The translations under genes and the position numbers were made by a program. Below the pieces are notes generated by a model. It was not told the DNA's origin, did not search any database, and saw nothing but the letters and a program-made list of their open reading frames with translations. This document shows, in pieces, positions 36,437 through 43,076 of a DNA stretch of 54,359 nucleotides. Position 1 is the stretch's first letter; each line of letters begins with the position of its first letter. The stretch comes from Bacillus horti (GTDB lineage: Bacteria > Bacillota > Bacilli > Caldalkalibacillales > JCM-10596): assembly GCF_030813115.1 (NCBI RefSeq), contig NZ_JAUSTY010000026.1, forward strand, positions 1 through 54,359, read 5' to 3'.

Positions 36437-36462
36437 GTTTAAACTAAGCTCGGTGTGGGTAT
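36437..36462 (+). promoter_or_regulatory. Sigma-B promoter of rsbV-rsbW-sigB-rsbX
   Basis: GTTTAA (36437-36442) and GGGTAT (36457-36462) match the sigma-B consensus exactly with a 14-bp spacer, 37 bp before rsbV. This is the internal autoregulatory promoter known at the same place in B. subtilis. Confidence 0.92.
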
Positions 36463-36498
36463 ATAATAGACATCTTAATAAGGCACGGAGGGTTTAAT

Positions 36499-36828
36499 AT
36501 GAATCTTGAAATAAAGCTAAGCACTCAAGGAAATAAATCTATTGTGTATTTAATTGGAGAAGTTGATGTCTATACAGCACCGCAATTGAAAAGTCAGCTC
36601 TTCCCACTAGTTGAACAAAATGAGCATAAAATCATTGTCGATTTAGCCCAAGTTGAATTTATGGATAGCTCTGGACTTGGGACGATAATAGGAGCTTTGA
36701 AAACAGCTAAAAATCACAATAGTGAAATTACATTACAGCATGCTAATGAAAGACTTCAAAGACTTTTTTCTATTACAGGACTCTCTGCCTTAGTAGAAAT
36801 AAACGGAGTACAGGAGGGCCAATCATGA
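36499..36828 (+). CDS. rsbV: RsbV, anti-anti-sigma factor
   Basis: The 109-aa STAS protein has a phosphorylatable serine in FMDSSGLGT (Ser57). When unphosphorylated it binds RsbW and frees sigma-B. The ATG at 36499 has ACGGAGGG upstream. The stop overlaps the rsbW start by 4 bases. Confidence 0.94.
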   Translation: MNLEIKLSTQGNKSIVYLIGEVDVYTAPQLKSQLFPLVEQNEHKIIVDLAQVEFMDSSGLGTIIGALKTAKNHNSEITLQHANERLQRLFSITGLSALVEINGVQEGQS

Positions 36829-37301
36829 ATCAGGATTTTGTAGAGCTCAAAATACCTGCTAAGCCGGAATATGTTGGTGTGGTACGCTTGCTCATTTCGG
36901 GAGTAGCTAGTCGATTTGGATTTTCTATGGATGACATCGAAGATATCAAGCTTGCTGTAGCTGAAGCTTGTACAAATGCAACTTTGCACGCTTATGAAGG
37001 TGGCGACGGGAAAATTATTATCGGGTGTACGGGTTACGACGATCGCCTTGAGATAATGGTTATGGATCATGGACAGAGCTTTGATCTAGAAAAAACTCGT
37101 TTAAACCTAAAGCCAATCGACCATACTCAATCCATTGACTCTATCACAGAAGGTGGTTTGGGCTTGTTCCTTATTGAAAGCTTGATGGATGATGTTCAAA
37201 TTACTGGCGACGGTGGGGTTGTGATATCCATGACCAAATTTAAACGGGGGAACGAGGTGGAGAGTGATGAACAATCATTCAAAACAACCTCATCACAATA
37301 A
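36825..37301 (+). CDS. rsbW: RsbW, anti-sigma-B factor and RsbV kinase
   Basis: The 158-aa GHKL kinase has an N box in AVAEACTNATLHAY, MDHGQSFD in the G1 position and a GGLGLFLIESLMD lid. It holds sigma-B or phosphorylates RsbV, depending on ATP and partner. It overlaps both rsbV (4 bases) and sigB (35 bases). Confidence 0.94.
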   Translation: MNQDFVELKIPAKPEYVGVVRLLISGVASRFGFSMDDIEDIKLAVAEACTNATLHAYEGGDGKIIIGCTGYDDRLEIMVMDHGQSFDLEKTRLNLKPIDHTQSIDSITEGGLGLFLIESLMDDVQITGDGGVVISMTKFKRGNEVESDEQSFKTTSSQ

Positions 37302-38055
37302 AAACGATGTGCTAGATTGGATCAAAGAATTCCAAACAAATCCCTCTGAAGAAATCAAAACAAAATTGGTTCTTCATTATGAAAGCTTGGTTCAAACCCT
37401 AGCACGTAAATTTTCTCGTAATCAAGATCAATATGAGGACTTATCTCAGGTTGGAATGATTGGTCTACTTGGAGCCTTAGCACGCTTCGACACGTCAATC
37501 GGTAGAACGTTTGAGAGCTTTGCGGTACCAACCATTGTAGGGGAAATCAAACGATATTTGCGTGACAAAACATGGAGTGTTCATGTTCCTCGCAGGATTA
37601 AAGAGCTGGGGCCGAAAATAAAGCGAACCTTAGAAGAGCTTACAAATCAGCTTCAACGCTCTCCAACACCTGATGAGATAGCCGAGTATCTTGGAACCAC
37701 TACAGAGGAAGTTTTAGAGACACTTGAGATGAGTAAAAGCTATCAGGCGCTGTCTGTAGATTCAACGATAGAAGCAGATCAAGAAGGGGGCACAATGACA
37801 CTTCTTGATATTATGGGTGAACAGGATGCAGGCTTTGATCAAATCAATCAAAGGCTACTATTAGATAAGGTATTCAAGGTTCTGTCCGAAAGAGAAAAAA
37901 TGATACTTCATTACACATTCTTCAAAGGCTTAAGTCAACAGGAAACCGGTGATCAGCTGGATATTTCTCAAATGCACGTATCTAGACTGCAAAGGAAGGC
38001 TCTACAGAAGCTAAAAGCAGCATTGAAGGCAGAAAATTCGGAGCTGATATTATAG
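37267..38055 (+). CDS. sigB: RNA polymerase sigma factor sigma-B
   Basis: The 262-aa general stress sigma factor has region 2 (YEDLSQVGMIGLLGAL, then RTFESFAVPTIVGEIKR), region 3 (RSPTPDEIAEYLG) and the region 4 helix-turn-helix (LSQQETGDQLDISQMHVSRLQ). The ATG at 37267 has GAGGTGG six bases upstream; a GTG codon lies directly before it. The next gene starts right after the stop codon. Confidence 0.95.
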   Translation: MNNHSKQPHHNKNDVLDWIKEFQTNPSEEIKTKLVLHYESLVQTLARKFSRNQDQYEDLSQVGMIGLLGALARFDTSIGRTFESFAVPTIVGEIKRYLRDKTWSVHVPRRIKELGPKIKRTLEELTNQLQRSPTPDEIAEYLGTTTEEVLETLEMSKSYQALSVDSTIEADQEGGTMTLLDIMGEQDAGFDQINQRLLLDKVFKVLSEREKMILHYTFFKGLSQQETGDQLDISQMHVSRLQRKALQKLKAALKAENSELIL

Positions 38056-38655
38056 ATGAAAGTTTTGGATTTAGAGAAAGCAGAAATTGCCGTATTTCAA
38101 CGTTCTAAAGGCGGGCAGGCCGTCTGTGGAGATGCCTACGTGATTGAGGAGACTGAAAGCTATCTCTTTTTAGGGATTGCAGATGGGTTAGGTAGTGGAG
38201 AGGAAGCAAAAAAGGCGGCTGATCAAGCTGTACGATGCTTTACTCAACAGCATCATTTGCCTGTTCATCTCATCTTGCAGGAGTGTAATCGAACGTTAGC
38301 TTCAACGCGTGGCGCCGTAGCTGGTGTAATGAAAGTCGATTATCAGCATTCTAGTATCACTTTTGCAGGAATAGGGAATATTCAAGGCTATTTCTATACT
38401 CCTAATCAAAAAATGTTTAGAACTGTTTCCAAGCCAGGTTTTTTAAATGGAAGAATGATTGATGTTCAGGGTCAGACCATGCCTTATTCCAAAGGAACTA
38501 CCTTCACACTTTTTTCAGATGGTGTAGAGCTTAATCGAGCATTTTTTGATTTGAGAAAAAATCAAAAACCAGATGTGATTATCAGTGAGTTGTACGGAAA
38601 TCACAAGTATTTTGCCGATGACTTGACGATTATAACAGGTCGTGCCCTTATGTAG
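38056..38655 (+). CDS. rsbX: RsbX, PP2C-type feedback phosphatase
   Basis: The 199-aa PPM phosphatase has GIADGLGSGEEA and FADDLTII metal-site motifs. In the known system it dephosphorylates RsbS and RsbR to reset the stressosome. The ATG is immediately adjacent to the sigB stop. It is the last gene of the operon; a weak hairpin near 38728-38758 followed by TATTTTTATTT may end transcription. Confidence 0.92.
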   Translation: MKVLDLEKAEIAVFQRSKGGQAVCGDAYVIEETESYLFLGIADGLGSGEEAKKAADQAVRCFTQQHHLPVHLILQECNRTLASTRGAVAGVMKVDYQHSSITFAGIGNIQGYFYTPNQKMFRTVSKPGFLNGRMIDVQGQTMPYSKGTTFTLFSDGVELNRAFFDLRKNQKPDVIISELYGNHKYFADDLTIITGRALM

Positions 38656-38885
38656 GGGTGAACATGTGGTCATAGATGGACATTAAAAATGGTTTATATG
38701 GTCATGAGTAGATAGATAGGCGATGTTGGACATGTGACAGCACGTCTATTTTTATTTGCTCAGGTTCATTTCCTTGTTTTTTCTGTCCTATACAAGGAAA
38801 TAATAGATGGAAAGCGAATACTGTTTTATACATGTTTTTGATATGTGTTATATAGGGGATATTGAACGGTTTAGGAGGAACAGAA

Positions 38886-41078
38886 GTGACAGAAACTATA
38901 CTTGAAGCAAAAGTCATGGAACAGCAAATCATGGAGCAGCTCGTTCAAGAGCTTAAGCTCACTCAGAAATCTATTCAAACAACAGTTAGCTTATTGGATG
39001 ATGGGAACACCGTGCCTTTCATCTCACGTTATCGGAAAGAGATGACGGGAGGCTTAGATGAAGAGCAGGTTAGAGGGATTGAGGAACGGCTACAATATTT
39101 AAGAGGACTGGCTCAACGTAAGGAAGAAGTTCTCCGCTTAATTTCGGAGCAGGGAAAGCTTACGGAAGAGCTACAAGAACAAATTTCGTCCGCTAAAAAG
39201 CTCCAAGAGGTAGAGGACTATTACCGTCCCTATAAGCAAAAAAGAAGAACCAAGGCAACTATGGCAAAAGAAAAAGGACTCGAGCCATTAGCGCAGTGGC
39301 TTCTAACTTTTTCTATGTCAGCTCCAGAGGAAGAGGCTGGGCGCTACCTTTCAGAAAAGCTGCAGGTGGAGAGTGTTGAGGCGGCATTACAGGGTGCTAT
39401 GGATATTATCGCGGAGCTTGTTTCTGATGATCCTCAAGCTAGACAATGGATTCGTGATCTGACCTATCGCAAAGGGTCGTTAATAGCTAAGCAAAAAAAT
39501 GAAGAAGAAGACGGAAAAAATACATATGAAATGTATTATGATTATCACGAGCCTGTCAGCAAGGTGGTTCCCCATCGTATTTTAGCAATGAATCGAGGAG
39601 AAAAAGAAGAGATCTTGAAGCTCGATATCTCAGCACCTACCGAAGAAATCACAATGAAGCTTCATAAGGAATGGGTCAAACAGGATGCCTCACCGTCTGC
39701 TATGTTTGTACGCCAAGCAGTAGAAGATAGCTATAAACGTTTGATTGCCCCATCCATTGAAAGAGATGTTCGCCGAGAATTGACGGAAAAGGCAGAGGAG
39801 CAGGCGATCCAAATCTTCTCTAAGAATCTAAAGGCTCTATTATTACAGCCACCTGTCCGGGGCAAATATGTATTGGGTGTTGATCCGGCCTTCCGTACAG
39901 GCTGTAAGCTAGGCGTCATCGACCCTACAGGGAAGATGCTTGAAGTGGGTGTTGTTTACCCTACACCTCCTCATAATAAAGTTTTGGAGGCGAAAAAGAA
40001 GGTCAGAGATCTTCTGCAGCAATATCCAATTGATATCATAGCTATTGGAAATGGTACAGCTTCTAGAGAAACAGAGCAATTCGTAGCTGATATTATTCAG
40101 GAAAGCAGCCAAGCTGACTTATCATACATTATAATTAACGAGGCGGGGGCTAGCGTATATTCGGCTTCTCCTCTTGCTAAAGAAGAGTTCCCGCAGCTGG
40201 ATGTAGCTGAACGCAGCGCTATTTCAATTGCCAGACGTTTGCAGGATCCTCTAGCAGAGCTTGTAAAAATTGATCCTAAATCCATAGGAGTAGGGCAGTA
40301 TCAGCATGATGTTACACAAACCTATTTGAGTGACAGTCTAACGTTTGTAGTAGAGAGTGCGGTGAACCAGGTAGGTGTAGATGTGAATACCGCGTCTGTT
40401 TCCTTACTTCAATATGTATCAGGACTTAATAAATCTGTCGCTAACCAAATCGTGAAGCATAGAGAAGAGCAAGGAACCTTCTCCAAGCGCAAGGACCTTC
40501 TTAAGGTTCCTCGTTTAGGTGCTAAAACGTATGAGCAGGCAGTAGGCTTTTTACGTATATTTGATGGCCAGGATCCATTCGATCAAACGCCTATTCATCC
40601 AGAGTCCTATAAAGATGCGGAACGTTTTATAGATGGTCTGGGTTTCTCCAAAGAACAGATAGGCTCTCAGGAGCTTGTACAAGCGCTCTCAGCGATTCAA
40701 ACTAATAAATGGGCTGAACAATTAGAAATAGGTATTCCAACACTTACGGATATTATAGAAGCTCTCCAAAAGCCAAGGAGAGATCCAAGGGATCAACTAG
40801 CTAAACCTTTATTGATGAAAGATGTGCTAAATCTGGATGACCTTAAAGAAGGTATGCAGCTTGAAGGAACTGTACGTAACGTTGTCGATTTTGGAGCCTT
40901 CGTGGACATTGGCTTGAAAAATGATGGTTTAGTTCATATTTCTAAGTTAAGTAAGCGATACGTATCTCATCCATTAGATATTGTATCGGTAGGAGATATT
41001 GTCACTGTTTGGGTGATTCAGATTGATCATCAACGTGGTCGTGTAGGCTTATCCATGCTTTCCCCAACAGAGGGTTAA
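38886..41078 (+). CDS. tex: RNA-binding transcription accessory protein Tex
   Basis: This 730-aa nucleic acid-binding protein has an N-terminal Tex domain, a YqgF-like domain (GVDPAFRTGCKLGVID), helix-hairpin-helix segments and a C-terminal S1 domain (LEGTVRNVVDFGAFVDIG). The start is GTG at 38886 with AGGAGG seven bases upstream. It follows rsbX, as in B. subtilis (ydcI). It is implicated in transcript turnover and stress survival in other bacteria. Confidence 0.93.
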   Translation: MTETILEAKVMEQQIMEQLVQELKLTQKSIQTTVSLLDDGNTVPFISRYRKEMTGGLDEEQVRGIEERLQYLRGLAQRKEEVLRLISEQGKLTEELQEQISSAKKLQEVEDYYRPYKQKRRTKATMAKEKGLEPLAQWLLTFSMSAPEEEAGRYLSEKLQVESVEAALQGAMDIIAELVSDDPQARQWIRDLTYRKGSLIAKQKNEEEDGKNTYEMYYDYHEPVSKVVPHRILAMNRGEKEEILKLDISAPTEEITMKLHKEWVKQDASPSAMFVRQAVEDSYKRLIAPSIERDVRRELTEKAEEQAIQIFSKNLKALLLQPPVRGKYVLGVDPAFRTGCKLGVIDPTGKMLEVGVVYPTPPHNKVLEAKKKVRDLLQQYPIDIIAIGNGTASRETEQFVADIIQESSQADLSYIIINEAGASVYSASPLAKEEFPQLDVAERSAISIARRLQDPLAELVKIDPKSIGVGQYQHDVTQTYLSDSLTFVVESAVNQVGVDVNTASVSLLQYVSGLNKSVANQIVKHREEQGTFSKRKDLLKVPRLGAKTYEQAVGFLRIFDGQDPFDQTPIHPESYKDAERFIDGLGFSKEQIGSQELVQALSAIQTNKWAEQLEIGIPTLTDIIEALQKPRRDPRDQLAKPLLMKDVLNLDDLKEGMQLEGTVRNVVDFGAFVDIGLKNDGLVHISKLSKRYVSHPLDIVSVGDIVTVWVIQIDHQRGRVGLSMLSPTEG

Positions 41079-41172
41079 CAAACAGGATATTAATAAGTAA
41101 AGTGAAGACAAAAGCTAAGTTCATCATGAATCCATCTTCTGATTAAGGTTTTTGATGGAATGTTTAGATCAT

Positions 41173-41210
41173 GTGCTAGCTTACCAATATGAGTTTGGTA
41201 AAGCTAGCAC
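41173..41210. terminator. Hairpin between tex and cmpA
   Basis: GTGCTAGCTT and AAGCTAGCAC pair (10 bp) and the stem extends with ACCAA/TTTGGT. It lies between two convergent genes, but no T-run is present on either strand. Confidence 0.55.
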
Positions 41211-41223
41211 AAATAAGACATAC

Positions 41224-41358
41224 CTAACGTTCACTTCTAGCTGCCCCTTTATTATAGGAATTCTGATATAAGTACCAGCAATCATTTAGCATACGAATTT
41301 GATGTATATCTTTTAATGAATACGCTTTTCGTAGCTGTCGTTGTAGCCAATAAGGCAT
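41224..41358 (-). CDS. cmpA: Cortex morphogenetic protein CmpA
   Basis: A 44-aa protein on the minus strand, MPYWLQRQLRKAYS then KDIHQIRMLNDCWYLY, matches the pattern I recall for B. subtilis CmpA (MPxWLxxQ, KDxxQIxxLNxCWxFY). In B. subtilis it is a sporulation checkpoint protein that targets SpoIVA for ClpXP. ATG at 41358 with GGAGGG seven bases upstream. It sits beside tex, the expected neighbourhood. The C-terminal tail is a few residues longer than I recall for the family. Confidence 0.85.
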   Translation of the reverse strand: MPYWLQRQLRKAYSLKDIHQIRMLNDCWYLYQNSYNKGAARSER

Positions 41359-41454
41359 CAGTTTTCCCTCCAATACTTACATGTTAGTCGATTACAGATG
41401 TTTCATTCTATGCGTTTATCTAATCGGATGTTCAAAAAAATAAAGGGAAAAGCC

Positions 41455-41621
41455 TTGACTGAATAGAAAGAGTATGATAAATTGTAAAAGTCGCTGTTAA
41501 AAATAAAAGCTGTGATTTATCATCTCTTTTATTCACCATATGCATGATTGAAATTTGGACAAATTTTATGGAAAAGATTTGTGGAAAAGCTCTTGATTTT
41601 TTGTCCAAAGCATTGTATGAT
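41455..41621 (+). promoter_or_regulatory. Two sigma-A promoters for the tRNA cluster
   Basis: TTGACT (41455-41460) with TAAATT (41478-41483) and TTGATT (41593-41598) with TATGAT (41616-41621) each have a 17-bp spacer. The second lies 18 bp before tRNA-Asn. Tandem strong promoters are usual for stable RNA operons. Confidence 0.7.
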
Positions 41622-41639
41622 AACAAATGTTCTACTTAT

Positions 41640-41714
41640 TCCGCAGTAGCTCAGTGGTAGAGCTATCGGCTGTTAACCGATCGGTCGTAGGTTCGAGTCC
41701 TACCTGCGGAGCCA
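41640..41714 (+). tRNA. tRNA-Asn (anticodon GTT)
   Basis: The acceptor stem TCCGCAG/CTGCGGA, the anticodon loop CTGTTAA and the T-arm GGTTCGAGTCC are visible, and CCA is encoded. It is the first gene of the seven-tRNA cluster. Confidence 0.95.
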
Positions 41715-41717
41715 TTT

Positions 41718-41808
41718 GGAGAAATACCCAAGAGGCCGAAGGGGCTCCCCTGCTAAGGGAGTAGGCGTCGTGAGGCGCGCGAGGGTTCGAATCCCTCTTT
41801 CTCCGCCA
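41718..41808 (+). tRNA. tRNA-Ser (anticodon GCT)
   Basis: The acceptor stem is GGAGAAA/TTTCTCC, the anticodon loop is CTGCTAA, and there is a long variable arm as expected for tRNA-Ser. The T-arm is GGTTCGAATCCC, and CCA is encoded. Its last 20 bases are repeated 104 bp downstream at the end of the following repeat element. Confidence 0.95.
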
Positions 41809-41819
41809 TTTATGTAAGA

Positions 41820-41912
41820 GGAATTCTCACCTAAGGGTTCTCCCGAGGGTGCAGAAACAAGGAAGTTATTCACGGGACTAGCTGTCGCGTCGGAATCCCT
41901 CTTTCTCCGCCA
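41820..41912 (+). repeat. tRNA-tail repeat element, copy A (after tRNA-Ser)
   Basis: A 73-bp core (41820-41892, from GGAATTCTCACC to CGCGTCG) is followed by 41893-41912, an exact duplicate of the last 20 bases of tRNA-Ser from GAATCCC in the T-arm to CCA. The duplication runs three bases past CCA (23 in all). The core contains a hairpin: TTCT-CACC and GGTG-AGAA arms around an inner GGG-TTCT-CCC stem. The same core follows tRNA-Glu and tRNA-Asp. Confidence 0.85.
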
Positions 41913-41934
41913 TTTTTTATAAAAATTAAATCAT

Positions 41935-42009
41935 GGCCCGTTGGTCAAGTGGTTAAGACACCGCCCTTTCACGGCGGTAACAGGGGTTCGAATCCCCTAC
42001 GGGTCACCA
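41935..42009 (+). tRNA. tRNA-Glu (anticodon TTC)
   Basis: The acceptor is GGCCCGT/ACGGGTC, the anticodon loop CTTTCAC and the T-arm GGTTCGAATCCC, with CCA encoded. It is followed by repeat copy B, which repeats its 3' end. Confidence 0.95.
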
Positions 42010-42031
42010 TCTTTATTCAAAGAAGTAGTAA

Positions 42032-42123
42032 GGGATTCTCACCAAGGGTTCTCCCGAAGGTGCAGAAACAAGGAAGCGAGTTCACGGGACTAGCTTCGCG
42101 TCGGAATCCCCTACGGGTCACCA
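42032..42123 (+). repeat. tRNA-tail repeat element, copy B (after tRNA-Glu)
   Basis: A 72-bp core (42032-42103) similar to copy A is followed by 42104-42123, an exact duplicate of the 3' end of tRNA-Glu (GAATCCCC to CCA). The duplication continues, with a few differences, for about 20 more bases of downstream spacer (CTTTATTCAAAGAAG against CATTATTCAAGAAG). Offset between the two tails is 114 bp. Confidence 0.85.
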
Positions 42124-42173
42124 TCATTATTCAAGAAGTAATAAGAAAATTATTAAAGAACATATTTGGTTAT

Positions 42174-42249
42174 GGAGGATTAGCTCAGCTGGGAGAGCAC
42201 CTGCCTTACAAGCAGGGGGTCGGCGGTTCGATCCCGTCATCCTCCACCA
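42174..42249 (+). tRNA. tRNA-Val (anticodon TAC)
   Basis: The acceptor is GGAGGAT/ATCCTCC, the anticodon loop CTTACAA and the T-arm GGTTCGATCCC, with CCA encoded. No repeat element follows it. Confidence 0.95.
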
Positions 42250-42259
42250 TACTTAATTT

Positions 42260-42336
42260 GGAGCTGTGGTGTAGAGGCCTAACATGCCTGCCTGTCACGC
42301 AGGAGATCGCGGGTTCGAATCCCGTCAGCTCCGCCA
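42260..42336 (+). tRNA. tRNA-Asp (anticodon GTC)
   Basis: The acceptor is GGAGCTG/CAGCTCC, the anticodon loop CTGTCAC and the T-arm GGTTCGAATCCC, with CCA encoded. It is followed by repeat copies C and D. Confidence 0.95.
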
Positions 42337-42346
42337 TTAAAAACAC

Positions 42347-42438
42347 GGAATTCTCACCGAGGGTTCTCCCGAAGGTGAAGAACCAAGGAAGCAAATCACG
42401 GGACTAGCTAGCGCGTCGGAATCCCGTCAGCTCCGCCA
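42347..42438 (+). repeat. tRNA-tail repeat element, copy C (after tRNA-Asp)
   Basis: A 72-bp core (42347-42418) ends at 42419-42438 with an exact copy of the 3' end of tRNA-Asp. The duplication extends seven bases beyond what the other copies share at least (29 identical bases including the AAAAACA spacer), with an offset of 102 bp. After the tail a fourth core begins. Confidence 0.85.
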
Positions 42439-42450
42439 TTAAAAACATAC

Positions 42451-42482
42451 GGAATTCTCACCGAGGGTTCTCCCGAAGGTGA
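42451..42482 (+). repeat. tRNA-tail repeat element, copy D (truncated)
   Basis: The first 32 bases of the core, GGAATTCTCACC up to GAAGGTGA, match copy C exactly and then stop at an AT-rich spacer before tRNA-Gln. It is in tandem with copy C and has no tRNA tail. Confidence 0.8.
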
Positions 42483-42524
42483 TTATTTATTTAAAAAAGC
42501 TGGATGATTATTGTTGGGCTATAG

Positions 42525-42589
42525 CCAAGCGGTAAGGCAACGGACTTTGACTCCGTCATTCCCTGGTTCGAATCCAGGTAGCCCAGCCA
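42525..42589 (+). tRNA. tRNA-Gln (anticodon TTG)
   Basis: The acceptor is TGGGCTA/TAGCCCA, the anticodon loop CTTTGAC and the T-arm GGTTCGAATCCA, with CCA encoded. Confidence 0.95.
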
Positions 42590-42681
42590 TTTTTTTATTT
42601 TTGCAGAAATTAGATGATTAAATATAGAGTATCTCTTATAATAAAATATTTCTATAGATGTAAGCGTAATGAACTCTTTTT

Positions 42682-42766
42682 GCGGTCGTGGTGGAACGGC
42701 AGACACGCTATCTTGAGGGGGTAGTGCCCAACGGGTGTGGGGGTTCAAATCCCCCCGACCGCACCA
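42682..42766 (+). tRNA. tRNA-Leu (anticodon GAG)
   Basis: The acceptor is GCGGTCG/CGACCGC, with a long variable arm and anticodon loop CTTGAGG. The T-arm is GGTTCAAATCC, and CCA is encoded. Last gene of the cluster. Confidence 0.95.
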
Positions 42767-42784
42767 TACATATTAAAGCCTTCA

Positions 42785-42817
42785 AACCCTTGATACATAA
42801 GGGTTTTTTATTTTGTC
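42785..42817 (+). terminator. Terminator of the tRNA cluster
   Basis: AACCCTT pairs with AAGGGTT, loop of about seven bases, followed by TTTTATTTTG. Confidence 0.8.
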
Positions 42818-42884
42818 CTTGAGTCCAAAACTAAATTGTAATGCTTGTATTTTTGCCCAAAAACAAAATTGGGGACGAATCAAC

Positions 42885-43060
42885 TTAATCATTATTCTTA
42901 TTTGGGTTGTATTTATCAAATTTGCTGGTTGTAGTTTGTTCAAGTTTTTTTGTTACATTTGCATAAATATTTGCTGTTGTTTGATACTTTTAGAATGTCG
43001 CAATCTCTCTTGAATTGCTTTTAATGGAGTTTCGTTTGCCAGCAATAAAGTGGCTGTTAA
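42885..43060 (-). pseudogene. Remnant of a tyrosine recombinase (phage-type integrase) C-terminus
   Basis: On the minus strand, one frame reads ATLLLANETPLKAIQERLRHS, the box II region of phage integrases. After one extra base near 42990 the next frame reads TTANIYANVTKKLEQTTTSK and then FDKY to a stop at 42885, with the catalytic tyrosine in NIYANV. The two halves make one integrase C-terminus only if a frameshift is allowed. The N-terminal and central domains with the catalytic arginine are absent. It lies 120 bp after tRNA-Leu, a typical site for integrated elements. Confidence 0.8.
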
Positions 43061-43076
43061 GTAAGAGCCAAGTCGC

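Noticed and set aside
42206-42394. Minus-strand frame resembling GFEPAISCVTGRH proteins
   Set aside because: This is the well-known false translation of tRNA genes on the opposite strand.
41949-42407. Plus-strand 152-codon frame across the tRNA genes
   Set aside because: It covers tRNA-Glu, tRNA-Val, tRNA-Asp and repeat copies. Open frames through tRNA clusters are a common artefact.
42785-43060. Complete integrase gene
   Set aside because: Only the C-terminal part is present and it needs a frameshift. Annotated as a remnant.
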